The notes: generated by a model from the sequence alone, not told the origin. A DNA stretch of 12,313 nucleotides from JADCCX01 sp051649305 (GCA_051649305.1 JBOFGV010000069.1:1-12313); one strand, 5' to 3'. Positions 1 through 7,041 are shown, numbered from the stretch's first letter. Program-made: numbers and translations.

Positions 1-80
1 TTTTTCAGATCCTCCGCAGCACGCGCCTGCATGCGGGCGGGGATTTCTTCAGAAAACAGTTCAAGCAGAAGATCAGACAT
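1..80 (-). CDS. glyS: Glycine--tRNA ligase beta subunit, N-terminal fragment (runs off left edge)
   Basis: The minus strand reads from an ATG at 80-78 as MSDLLLELFSEEIPARMQAR and continues AAEDLKK to the window edge. This is the characteristic start of bacterial GlyS (the family pattern is LLxELFSEEIPAR). GlyS is the beta subunit of the alpha2beta2 glycyl-tRNA synthetase and carries tRNA recognition and binding. Only about 26 codons are inside the window; the full protein is usually near 700 residues. The upstream AAGCGAAAAT gives only a weak ribosome binding site. It is oriented away from glyQ, the gene for its partner subunit, whereas the two are more commonly on one strand. The identification rests on this short but distinctive peptide. 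Confidence 0.88.
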   Translation of the reverse strand, partial: MSDLLLELFSEEIPARMQARAAEDLK

Positions 81-182
81 GATTTTCGCTTAATGCGGGC
101 GGGCTTCGGTGTCGAGAGCTAACAGGCACTTGTCGCCTCACGCAGGCGGGGTTAAAGCACAGAACAAGCAAGGAATTGGTTG
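81..182. promoter_or_regulatory. Divergent glyS/glyQ intergenic region
   Basis: These 102 bases separate the glyS start (minus) from the glyQ start (plus) and must hold the 5' control elements of both genes. The only plus-strand promoter-like pair I see is TTGTCG (130-135) and TTAAAG (152-157), 16 bases apart, which is a poor match to the housekeeping consensus. A small hairpin, CGCCT/AGGCG with a 5-base loop, lies at 134-148. No tRNA-like T-box or other riboswitch fold is apparent. The function is inferred from position. Confidence 0.4.
170..174 (+). promoter_or_regulatory. Ribosome binding site deciding the glyQ start
   Basis: AAGGA lies 8 bases before the ATG at 183. The in-frame TTG at 180 would sit only 5 bases away and the ATG at 201 would be 26 bases away. 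This favours initiation at 183. Confidence 0.6.
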
Positions 183-1121
183 ATGACAGTTGCCGCCCAC
201 ATGCGCCCGGAACGCTCGTTTCAGGGCCTCATCCTGACGCTCCAGAATTTCTGGGCGGACAAGGGCTGCGTCATCCTGCAGCCCTATGACATGGAGGTGG
301 GTGCGGGCACCTTTCACCCCGGTACAACGCTGCGCGCACTTGGGCCCAAACCATGGAACGCCGCCTATGTGCAGCCCTCGCGCCGCCCCAAGGATGGCCG
401 CTACGGCGAGAACCCCAACCGGTTGCAGCACTACTATCAGTATCAGGTGATCCTGAAGCCATCACCGCCAGACCTGCAGGAGCTTTATCTGCAATCACTC
501 TTCGCCATTGGGCTTGATCCGAAACTCCATGACTTTCGCTTTGTCGAAGACGACTGGGAAAGCCCCACGCTCGGCGCATGGGGCCTTGGCTGGGAATGCT
601 GGTGCGACGGCATGGAGGTGAGCCAGTTCACGTATTTTCAGCAGGTGGCAGGCGTTGAGTGCGCGCCGGTTGCGGGCGAACTCACCTATGGTCTGGAGCG
701 CCTTGCCATGTATGTGCAGGGTGTCGACAACGTCTACGATCTCAATTTCAACGGCCGCGAGGGCGACGAAAAGGTCACCTACGGCGACGTGTTTTTGCAG
801 GCAGAGCAGGAATACTCCCGGCATAATTTCGAGCATTCGGATGCTGCCACGCTCTTCCGTCATTTCGATGATGCAGAGAGGCTGTGCCAGTCCTATCTCG
901 CTGCGGGATGGGACAACAAGGCTGACAGCAACCAGCCAAAGCACCTCATGGCCCTGCCCGCCTATGACCAGTGCATCAAAGCAAGCCACGCCTTCAACCT
1001 GCTTGATGCACGCGGTGTGATTTCCGTCACCGACCGTCAGGGTTACATCCTGCGGGTGCGGGAACTGGCGAAGGCTTGCGGTGGAGCATGGCTGGCGACA
1101 GAAGCGGGCGGCGCGCAATAA
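183..1121 (+). CDS. glyQ: Glycine--tRNA ligase alpha subunit
   Basis: GlyQ is the catalytic alpha subunit of the bacterial alpha2beta2 class II glycyl-tRNA synthetase. It activates glycine with ATP and charges tRNA-Gly in the cytoplasm together with GlyS. The 312-residue product has the usual family length and is nearly all catalytic domain. Visible signatures include MEVGAGTFHP (37-46), the RYGENPNR segment (73-80), the active-site stretch WECWCDGMEVSQFTYFQQ (137-154) and the motif-3-like GELTYGLERL (165-174). The start at 183 is supported by AAGGA 8 bases upstream. A later ATG at 201 would also give a plausible N-terminus (RPERSFQG), so the first six residues are less certain. It is divergent from glyS and is followed after 2 bp by a VOC gene, so those two are probably co-transcribed. 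No unusual residues were seen. Confidence 0.97.
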   Translation: MTVAAHMRPERSFQGLILTLQNFWADKGCVILQPYDMEVGAGTFHPGTTLRALGPKPWNAAYVQPSRRPKDGRYGENPNRLQHYYQYQVILKPSPPDLQELYLQSLFAIGLDPKLHDFRFVEDDWESPTLGAWGLGWECWCDGMEVSQFTYFQQVAGVECAPVAGELTYGLERLAMYVQGVDNVYDLNFNGREGDEKVTYGDVFLQAEQEYSRHNFEHSDAATLFRHFDDAERLCQSYLAAGWDNKADSNQPKHLMALPAYDQCIKASHAFNLLDARGVISVTDRQGYILRVRELAKACGGAWLATEAGGAQ

Positions 1122-1123
1122 GT

Positions 1124-1507
1124 ATGGCGAAGATCACCTCACAGGCAGCGGTTTTGCTGGTGAAGGACGTTCCGGCATCAATTGCCTATTGGGTGGAAAA
1201 GCTCGGTTTCGAGGCCACCGGCACATGGGGCGAACCGCCGGAGTTCGCCATTTTGAAGCGCAACGAAGCCCGCGTGATGCTGGGCAAGGCCAAGGCGGAC
1301 CATGTGATTGTGCCACACTGGCAGGCACGGCCCGGCACCTGGAATGCCTATTTCTGGGTGGATGATGCCAAGGCCATGTTTGCCGAAGTTTCCGCGCGTG
1401 GCGCGATCATCGACTACGGGCTGGAGATGCAGGACTACGGCGTGCTGGAATTTGGTGTGCGCGATCTCGATGGTCAGGATGTGGGTTTTGGCGAAGTGGT
1501 GGAGTGA
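1124..1507 (+). CDS. VOC-superfamily protein (glyoxalase/bleomycin-resistance fold)
   Basis: This is a 127-residue single-domain protein of the vicinal-oxygen-chelate type. The first beta-alpha half is seen in AAVLLVKDVPASIAYWVEKL (residues 8-27), where a strand leads into the typical helix and GF turn. The second half ends in LEFGVRDLDGQDVGFGE (108-124), matching the family pattern of a strand followed by RDxDG. The first-strand position that is often a metal-binding His is not His here (SQAAV), so a metal-dependent glyoxalase is doubtful and a binding or antibiotic-sequestering type is as likely. Substrate and role cannot be inferred. The ATG is 2 bases after the glyQ stop, with no clear ribosome binding site of its own, which suggests translational coupling. 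An in-frame extension back to 1076 would overlap glyQ and lacks family similarity, so I did not use it. Confidence 0.85.
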   Translation: MAKITSQAAVLLVKDVPASIAYWVEKLGFEATGTWGEPPEFAILKRNEARVMLGKAKADHVIVPHWQARPGTWNAYFWVDDAKAMFAEVSARGAIIDYGLEMQDYGVLEFGVRDLDGQDVGFGEVVE

Positions 1508-1518
1508 TAGCCGCTTTT

Positions 1519-1689
1519 CCTTCTCCCCTTGCGGGAGAAGGTGGTCGGCGGATGCCGACCGGATGAGGGGCATTGCGAAGCAAGCTCTTTGGCGCAGTAA
1601 TGGGCATCACATGAGAAGGTTCGCTTCGCGATACCCCTCATCCGACCTTCGCCAAGGCGAAGGCCACCTTCCCCCGCAAGGGGGGAAGG
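1519..1689. repeat. Large nested inverted-repeat element between convergent genes
   Basis: Bases 1519 to about 1584 and about 1620 to 1689 are imperfect inverted copies joined by roughly 35 bases. Each arm holds two hairpins. In the left arm CCTTCTCCC/GGGAGAAGG (1519-1527 with 1533-1541) and GTCGGC/GCCGAC (1544-1549 with 1554-1559) pair. In the right arm CCTTCGC/GCGAAGG (around 1646-1663) and CCTTCCCCC/GGGGGAAGG (1667-1675 with 1681-1689) pair. GGATGAGGGG (1561-1570) matches CCCCTCATCC (1634-1643), and GCGAAGC (1576-1582) matches GCTTCGC (1623-1629). The look is that of the dispersed palindromic intergenic elements of rhizobia and relatives (RIME-like); family assignment is inference. Lying 11 bases beyond each stop codon, it probably also ends transcripts from both sides, although there is no U-tract. 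Confidence 0.85.
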
Positions 1690-1699
1690 AAGAAGTGGA

Positions 1700-2620
1700 T
1701 CACAAATGAAACGTGCGCTTAGGCTTCAACTCGCCGTTCTCGCCTTCCACCAGCGCTATCAATTTGCCGTTATGTGTGGTGTAGGCCTGCCCCAGCACGA
1801 TGGGCGCATCGCGTCCGCGCAGGATGATGCTCTGGCCATTCTTCAACCGCTGCATCTCGTGGCTGCCAATCGGAATAGCGGTCAGTGATGTCAGGCCGCG
1901 CTCAACCGGCTGCATGACGCTGAGCAAATCAGGCGACTGCGGCCCCTCTTCGCCGTATTGGCGCAGATCATCGATTTTCACAGACTCCATCTCTGTGAAA
2001 GGCCCCACACGCGTGCGGCGCAGTGCCGTGATATGGCCGAAGCAACCGAGCAGGCGACCAAAATCCCGTGCCAGTGCGCGCACATAGGTGCCCTTGCCGC
2101 ATTCCGCTTCAAAGGTTGCGGTTTCCTCATCGCGCGAAACGAGCCTGAGCGCCGTGATCTCCACCTCGCGTGGTTCCAGCTTCACAACCTCGCCTTCACG
2201 CGCCAGATCATAGGCGCGCTCGCCCTGCACTTTGAGTGCTGAAAACTGTGGCGGCATCTGCATGATCACGCCCATGAACCGCGGCAGGATGGCCAGAATT
2301 TGAGCCTCCGACGGGCGCTCGGCGGAGGAATTCACCATTTCGCCGTCACTGTCATCGGTGTTGGTTTCAACGCCCCAGGTGACCGTGAAGCGATAGGCTT
2401 TTTCGCCGTCCATGACATAAGGCACCGTCTTGGTCGCCTCGCCAAAAGCGAGGGGCAAAATGCCCGAAGCCAAAGGATCAAGCGTACCGGCATGGCCTGC
2501 CTTGTCCGCCTTGTAGAGGCGCTTGGCGATGGACAGCGCATGGGTTGAGGTGATGCCAACCGGCTTGTCGAGGATGATCCAGCCGTCAACCTTCAGGCGC
2601 TCGCGCCGTGGCTTACTCAT
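1700..2620 (-). CDS. truB: tRNA pseudouridine(55) synthase
   Basis: TruB isomerises U55 to pseudouridine in the T-loop of tRNAs and also acts as a tRNA-folding chaperone. The 306-residue product shows the N-terminal GWIILDKPVG (14-23), the catalytic loop AGHAGTLDPLASG (41-53) with the nucleophilic Asp48, the base-stacking Tyr in KAYRF (Tyr76), KGTYVRALARD (176-186) and the TALRRTRVGPF segment (198-208). The C-terminal part resembles a degenerate PUA domain. I start at the ATG 2620-2618 (MSKPRRERLK); an in-frame ORF extends to 2653 but has no support. The start overlaps the rbfA stop in ATGAGTAA, so translation is probably coupled. It is the last gene of the operon, directly before the inverted-repeat element. 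The usual downstream rpsO is absent. Confidence 0.96.
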   Translation of the reverse strand: MSKPRRERLKVDGWIILDKPVGITSTHALSIAKRLYKADKAGHAGTLDPLASGILPLAFGEATKTVPYVMDGEKAYRFTVTWGVETNTDDSDGEMVNSSAERPSEAQILAILPRFMGVIMQMPPQFSALKVQGERAYDLAREGEVVKLEPREVEITALRLVSRDEETATFEAECGKGTYVRALARDFGRLLGCFGHITALRRTRVGPFTEMESVKIDDLRQYGEEGPQSPDLLSVMQPVERGLTSLTAIPIGSHEMQRLKNGQSIILRGRDAPIVLGQAYTTHNGKLIALVEGENGELKPKRTFHL

Positions 2621-3029
2621 CGTCGCTACCGTCTTTTGGCTGATCCAGATCACGCGTCACGCGCGGATCATGCAAAAGCTTGTCAATGCGGGCAGCCTCA
2701 TCAAACTGCTCGTCGAAACGGAAGCGCAGGTCCGGCATGGACTTCATGCCTTTAAGCTGCTTGCCAAGCTCGCCCTTGAGATAGCGCACATTGCGGGCCA
2801 GCGCCTTGACGACAACCTTGCCGCCCACACCACCCAGCGGCATCACATAGACCGTGGCGATCTTCAGATCCGGCGACAGCCGGACCTCAGGGATGGTGAT
2901 GATCTTGCCTTCGAGATCAGGGTCCATCACCTGCCCACGCGCAAGAATGCCCGCCAATGTATGGCGCAGGATTTCTCCGACACGAAGCTGGCGTTGGGAG
3001 GGACCGGAAGATGTTGTGTTTTTGACCAT
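2613..3029 (-). CDS. rbfA: 30S ribosome-binding factor A
   Basis: RbfA binds the 30S subunit near helix 1 and the 5' end of 16S rRNA and is needed for late processing of 16S rRNA, especially in the cold. The 138-residue product is close to the family's length and has the KH-like fold pattern. SQRQLRVGEILRHTLAGIL (11-29) forms the first helix, DPDLEGKIITIPEVRLSPDL (36-55) leads into the strand IATVYVMPL, and the second helix is ALARNVRYLKGELGKQL, followed by MPDLRFRFDEQFDEAARIDKLL. The C-terminus is short and acidic (KDGSDDE). The start is the ATG at 3029-3027, preceded by a weak purine stretch (GAGAATGG). It follows infB after a 91-bp gap with a strong stem-loop and overlaps truB by 8 bases. 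Confidence 0.95.
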   Translation of the reverse strand: MVKNTTSSGPSQRQLRVGEILRHTLAGILARGQVMDPDLEGKIITIPEVRLSPDLKIATVYVMPLGGVGGKVVVKALARNVRYLKGELGKQLKGMKSMPDLRFRFDEQFDEAARIDKLLHDPRVTRDLDQPKDGSDDE

Positions 3030-3068
3030 TGTCCATTCTCGCGGGATCGAACCGGATGAAAGGGAAAG

Positions 3069-3094
3069 CGACCCTCTGTTGTAACAGAGGGTCG
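3069..3094 (-). other. Perfect 12-bp stem-loop in the infB-rbfA gap
   Basis: CGACCCTCTGTT (3069-3080) and AACAGAGGGTCG (3083-3094) are perfectly complementary with two bases between them, so the effective loop is about 4-6 bases. In the direction of the operon the hairpin is followed by GCTTTCCCTTTC, which is pyrimidine-rich but not a true U-run. It could be a partial terminator, an RNase III or RNase E processing site, or a 3' stabiliser for the infB portion of the mRNA. The stem is seen directly; the role is inferred. Confidence 0.7.
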
Positions 3095-3120
3095 TAAAAG
3101 CTTGGGAGTTTCAAACGGCC

Positions 3121-6100
3121 TTACAGCGACCGCTTGACCTCTTCGACGCGGTAGCACTCGATGACGTCGCCAGCGCGGATGTCCTCGTACTTCTCGAAGG
3201 CCATGCCACACTCCTGACCCGTCTGCACTTCCTTGACTTCGTCCTTGAAGCGCTTGAGGGTCTTGAGTGTGCCTTCGTGGATGACGACGTTATCGCGGAT
3301 GAGGCGCACGCCAGCACCACGTTCCACCTTGCCATCGGTGACCATACACCCCGCGACCTTGCCGGTCTTGGTGATGTTGAACACCTCCAGAATCTTGGCA
3401 TTGCCCAGCATGTGCTCGCGCAAGGTGGGGGCCAGCAGACCGGACATGGCATCCTTGATGTCATTCACGAGGTCATAGATGATGTTGTAGTAGCGGATTT
3501 CGACGCCAACCTGATCGGCAGCCTCACGGCCTTCCTTGTGCGCACGCACATTGAAGCCGAGGATGACCGCACCGGTGGTGTTGGCCAAAGTGACATCCGA
3601 CTCGGTGATGCCGCCAACACCGGAATGGATGATGCGGGCCGCGACTTCATCGTTGCCAATTTTTTCAAGTGAACCGGCAATGGCTTCAACCGAGCCCTGC
3701 ACGTCACCCTTGATAAGCAGCGGGAATTCCTTTTTGCCGGCAACCTTGATCTGGCTCATCATGTCAGCCAGTGAGCGGGTGGCCCCTGCGCCGCGCGCAA
3801 TCGCCTTGTCACGCTTCTGACGGACACGGTAGTCCGTCACTTCGCGGGCACGGGCTTCGGTTTCAACCACGGCCATGCGGTCACCCGCTTCTGGCGCACC
3901 AGTGAAGCCGAGAATTTCAACAGGAACCGACGGCCCCGCAAACTCGACATTTTCGCCCTTGTCGTTGATGAGGGCGCGCACGCGGCCCCACTGCGAGCCG
4001 GCGACAACAATATCGCCGTGCACGAGCGTGCCGCGCTGCACGAGAACCGTGGCCACTGGGCCGCGTCCGCGATCAAGCTTGGCTTCAACAACCGTGCCTT
4101 CCGCCAGACGATCCGGATTGGCCTTCAGATCCAGCACTTCGGCCTGCAGCTGGATGGCTTCCAGCAGCTTGTCGAGGTTCTGGCCTGTCTTCGCCGAAAG
4201 CTCGATTTCCAGCGTGTCGCCGCCCATGCTTTCCACCTGCACATTGTGCTGGAGCATGTCGGTCTTCACGCGGTCGGGCTTGGCATCGGGCAGATCGATC
4301 TTGTTGATCGCCACGATCATCGGCACCTTGGCCGCCTTGGCGTGGTTGATAGCTTCGATGGTCTGCGGCATAACGGAATCGTTCGCCGCAACCACCAGAA
4401 CCACGATATCCGTCACTTTGGCACCGCGCGCACGCATCGCCGTGAAGGCGGCGTGGCCCGGTGTGTCGATGAAGGTCAGCATGCCGCCCAGAGGCGATTT
4501 CACCTGATAGGCACCGATATGCTGGGTGATGCCACCGGCTTCACCAGACACCACATTGGTCTTGCGGATAGCATCGAGAAGCGATGTCTTGCCGTGGTCA
4601 ACGTGGCCCATGATGGTGATCACAGGAGGACGGTGCTGCATCAGCTCATCATCATCCGGCGCATCAAACAGACCTTCTTCCACGTCACCTTCCGAAACGC
4701 GCTTGACGGTGTGCCCCATCTCTTCCGCAATCAGCTGGGCTGTGTCAGCATCGATCATATCCGTGATCTTGTGCATCTGCCCCTGCTTCATCAGCATGCG
4801 GATGATATCCACGGCCCGCTCGGACATGCGGTTGGCGAGTTCCTGAATAGTGATAGTTTCGGGCAGGACAACCTCGCGGAAGACCTTTTCCTTCTGCTCG
4901 TCCTGACCACCCTTCATGCGCTGCACACGGCGGCGATAAGCTGCCACCGAGCGTGTGCGCTCTTCACCTGATTCAAAGGCGTTGGATACAGTCAGACGAC
5001 CACGGTCCTTGCCATCACCGGCTTTGGGTGTGCGCTCCGCCTTGGCAGGCACAACACCGCCCTTGGCACCACGACGGACCGGACCATCCATATCCATGGT
5101 GCTGCGCGAACGGGAACCAACGGAAGGAGGCGCGGAACGACGGTTTTCCTGAATCAGCGGCTCTGCGGGGCCAGCGGCAGGGCCACGGGCAAAACCAAAG
5201 CGCGCAGGACCACCGGCACCGCCACCAGGCGGACGTGGGCCACGATCGCCAAAGCCACCACCGGCTCCCGGTGGACGTGGACCGCGATCACCGAAACCGC
5301 CGCCACCCTCAGGGCGCGGACCACGGGGACGATCGCCAAAGCCACCACCGGCTCCGGGAGGACGCGGACCACGGTCCCCGAAGCCGCCGCCACCTTCAGG
5401 GCGCGGACCACGAGGACGATCGCCAAAGCCACCACCACCGGGGCCACCGGGTGGGCGAGGTGCGCGGTCACCAAAACCACCGCCTGTACCATAGCCACCA
5501 GCACCCTGCGGACGCGGGCCTCTGTCACCGTAGGAACCCTGTCCACCGCCTGCACCCTGACGGGGGCCGTCGTTGCGTGGTGGACGGTCACCCATTGGGC
5601 GATCCCCGGAAGGCCGTTCACCTGCAGGACGATCTCCCGATGGCCTTGGGCTATCTAGACGCTGCGGACGGTCACCGTAGCCCCGGGGTTGATCAAACCG
5701 GGGGCCGGAAGACGCAGGACGCGGCGGGCGCGGCTCTTCGCCAAGACGGCGCACTGCCTCATCCTGACCACGGCGCTTCAGATCATCATCGCGGTTGCGG
5801 CGGTCTTCCTCTTCACGCTTGCGGGCCTCGGCGGCATCACGCTCACGCTGTTCGGCTTCAGCACGTGCTGCGCGCTGGCGGGCTTCATCTTCCGAACTCT
5901 TGCGATCATCGCCTTCACGGCGGCTTGCATCCATCAGGGCAGCTTGACGGGCGGTCTGCTCGTTCTCGGACAGGGTGCGCAGAACCATGCCACCAGCGGC
6001 AGGGCGCTGCTGCAGCGTTGGCTTCAGCGACACTGTGCCCGCAGGCTTGGCATCACCGGGCGCAGCAACGGCACCTTCACGGCCAACAGGCGCACCGCCC

Positions 6101-6270
6101 GGGCCTGTCGTCCGGCGCTTGACGACTTCAACGGCAACAGTCTTCGACCGGCCATGCGAAAAGCTCTGGCGCACGGTTCCGGCACCGGCGTCGGCAGGTC
6201 GCTTCAGCGACAGCGTCATTTTAGGCGCGACGCTCAATTTGTTGTCGCCAGAGTCTTTCTCGTCAGTCAT
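3121..6270 (-). CDS. infB: Translation initiation factor IF-2
   Basis: IF-2 is the GTPase that brings fMet-tRNA to the 30S subunit and promotes 50S joining. The product is 1049 residues against about 890 in E. coli, and the excess is N-terminal. Order: conserved short N-terminal motif (LSVAPKMTLSLKRP, 12-25), highly charged Arg/Glu coiled-coil-like stretch (about 103-178), a Gly/Arg/Pro/Asp-rich repeat region (about 190-365), the IF2_N-type helical module (about 465-515), and the G domain. G-domain motifs are GHVDHGKT (555-562), GGITQHIGAY (579-588), DTPGH (602-606), NKID (656-659) and SAK (692-694). Domains II-IV follow, ending in CGMAFEKYEDIRAGDVIECY (1021-1040). The ATG at 6270-6268 (MTDEKDSGDN) is chosen because the conserved N-terminal motif follows; a TTG at 6300 is also in frame. 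AGGA lies 11 bases upstream, a rather long spacing. It sits third from the end of the rimP operon. Confidence 0.97.
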   Translation of the reverse strand: MTDEKDSGDNKLSVAPKMTLSLKRPADAGAGTVRQSFSHGRSKTVAVEVVKRRTTGPGGAPVGREGAVAAPGDAKPAGTVSLKPTLQQRPAAGGMVLRTLSENEQTARQAALMDASRREGDDRKSSEDEARQRAARAEAEQRERDAAEARKREEEDRRNRDDDLKRRGQDEAVRRLGEEPRPPRPASSGPRFDQPRGYGDRPQRLDSPRPSGDRPAGERPSGDRPMGDRPPRNDGPRQGAGGGQGSYGDRGPRPQGAGGYGTGGGFGDRAPRPPGGPGGGGFGDRPRGPRPEGGGGFGDRGPRPPGAGGGFGDRPRGPRPEGGGGFGDRGPRPPGAGGGFGDRGPRPPGGGAGGPARFGFARGPAAGPAEPLIQENRRSAPPSVGSRSRSTMDMDGPVRRGAKGGVVPAKAERTPKAGDGKDRGRLTVSNAFESGEERTRSVAAYRRRVQRMKGGQDEQKEKVFREVVLPETITIQELANRMSERAVDIIRMLMKQGQMHKITDMIDADTAQLIAEEMGHTVKRVSEGDVEEGLFDAPDDDELMQHRPPVITIMGHVDHGKTSLLDAIRKTNVVSGEAGGITQHIGAYQVKSPLGGMLTFIDTPGHAAFTAMRARGAKVTDIVVLVVAANDSVMPQTIEAINHAKAAKVPMIVAINKIDLPDAKPDRVKTDMLQHNVQVESMGGDTLEIELSAKTGQNLDKLLEAIQLQAEVLDLKANPDRLAEGTVVEAKLDRGRGPVATVLVQRGTLVHGDIVVAGSQWGRVRALINDKGENVEFAGPSVPVEILGFTGAPEAGDRMAVVETEARAREVTDYRVRQKRDKAIARGAGATRSLADMMSQIKVAGKKEFPLLIKGDVQGSVEAIAGSLEKIGNDEVAARIIHSGVGGITESDVTLANTTGAVILGFNVRAHKEGREAADQVGVEIRYYNIIYDLVNDIKDAMSGLLAPTLREHMLGNAKILEVFNITKTGKVAGCMVTDGKVERGAGVRLIRDNVVIHEGTLKTLKRFKDEVKEVQTGQECGMAFEKYEDIRAGDVIECYRVEEVKRSL
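5263..5436 (-). repeat. Tandem 87-bp repeat inside infB
   Basis: Two adjacent 87-bp units (5350-5436 and 5263-5349) encode identical 29-residue blocks at IF-2 residues 279-307 and 308-336. Each block contains GGGFGDRPRGPRPEGG followed by GGFGDRGPRPPGA. Further partial units with the core FGDRxPRPPG flank it, at residues about 263-278 and 337-350. At the DNA level the two copies differ at several positions, mostly third codon bases, so this is not a brand-new duplication. The reading frame is kept because the period is a multiple of three. Confidence 0.9.
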
Positions 6271-6335
6271 CCAGATCGTTGTCCTGCGGTCGTATTTCAA
6301 ACACTTGTTACGGAACGGTTCTTGTCAGAATTCAC

Positions 6336-7013
6336 TCAAGCCTCACGCACGAAAGGGCCGCTTGACGAGGCTTTAAAATCCCCATCCGGCCCGGTTTCAT
6401 CGAGGGCACCAAAGCGATAGCGCAACAGCCTTTGGCACCTTCGTGTGAAGGCATCACCTGCGGGACCCGCAAGCAATGCGGCGTGTATTGCATTTTCGCG
6501 GCCCAAAGCCAAATCCAATTCGTGCCCCGGAAGCAGAGAAAACAGCGGTAATGCATCAATTTTGCTATATGTGCGCATAACGGCCTGCAATATCTTGCGC
6601 CTGCCGTCCTCACTGGCGTCGCTCGCCATGATCAAGGCTGTCGCCTTGCGCTTCTCGATCAGGGCTTCAACCTTGCTGAATCCCGTGATCAGCAGGCCAG
6701 CCTTGTTGGCCATGGCAAAGGCCTGACGCACATCAGCCGCCAGCAATTGATCGATCATGCCTGTGAGATCTGGCGGCAAGATCACCGGCGTTTTGAGGCT
6801 GCGTGCGAATGCTTTTTTCGAAAGCGCCTGCTCAACGGCAGCACGGGTGGCTGTTGCCCACACTCCGCGTCCGGGAAGCTTGCCCTTGATGTCAGGCGTC
6901 AAAACACCTGCGGGATCAAGGACAAAACGCATGAGGCCTTCGACAGGCCTTATGGCCCGTGTGGCGACACAGGTCCGGTCAGGGCCTTTTTCCTCGTCGT
7001 CCACACGCACCAC
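6336..7013 (-). CDS. YlxR-type (DUF448) RNA-binding protein with L7Ae-like C-terminal domain
   Basis: This 225-residue protein lies between nusA and infB, the standard place for YlxR/DUF448 proteins. The N-terminal domain (about 8-90) shows DRTCVATR and KLPGRGVWA, matching the family patterns RxCxxxR and PGRG; the fold is an RNA-binding one. The second half (about 95-190), with NKAGLLITGFSKVEALIEKRKATALIMASDAS split over strand-helix-strand, resembles the ribosomal L7Ae/L30e family. The two-domain form is usual in alphaproteobacteria. The exact role is not settled; YlxR proteins have been linked to RNase P in other bacteria, which I treat only as a hint. The start is GTG at 7013-7011, with GAAAGG 7 bases upstream. 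A stop codon in frame at 7031-7029 limits any extension. The gap to nusA is 28 bp. Confidence 0.9.
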   Translation of the reverse strand: MVRVDDEEKGPDRTCVATRAIRPVEGLMRFVLDPAGVLTPDIKGKLPGRGVWATATRAAVEQALSKKAFARSLKTPVILPPDLTGMIDQLLAADVRQAFAMANKAGLLITGFSKVEALIEKRKATALIMASDASEDGRRKILQAVMRTYSKIDALPLFSLLPGHELDLALGRENAIHAALLAGPAGDAFTRRCQRLLRYRFGALDETGPDGDFKASSSGPFVREA

Positions 7014-7020
7014 AATTGGG

Positions 7021-7026
7021 CCTTTC
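7021..7026 (-). promoter_or_regulatory. Ribosome binding site deciding the ylxR-type gene's GTG start
   Basis: On the minus strand GAAAGG lies 7 bases before GTG at 7013. No ATG exists between the upstream in-frame stop (7031-7029) and the conserved N-terminal motif, so the GTG is the best start. Confidence 0.6.
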
Positions 7027-7041
7027 GGTCAGACCGTTACA

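Noticed and set aside
1308..1709. 133-codon frame through the VOC gene and the inverted repeat
   Set aside because: It is an out-of-frame reading of the VOC gene that continues into the palindromic element, and it has no protein-like features.
4018..4971. 317-codon plus-strand open frame opposite the infB GTPase domain
   Set aside because: It is a shadow of strongly conserved infB sequence. The His-rich translation has no recognisable domain and no ribosome binding site.
5200..5480. Regular repeats that could be taken for a CRISPR array
   Set aside because: The units are contiguous, in frame, a multiple of three in length and lie inside the infB coding region, with no unique spacers.
4953..6122. 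389-codon plus-strand open frame opposite infB
   Set aside because: It lies wholly antisense to the IF-2 N-terminal repeat region. Its His/Arg/Gln-rich, low-complexity translation is what the complementary strand of Gly/Arg/Pro codons gives, and it has no family-like segment.
6271..6300. Upstream TTG start for infB adding ten residues
   Set aside because: There is no ribosome binding site at that TTG, and the ATG at 6270 gives the conserved short N-terminus of alphaproteobacterial IF-2.
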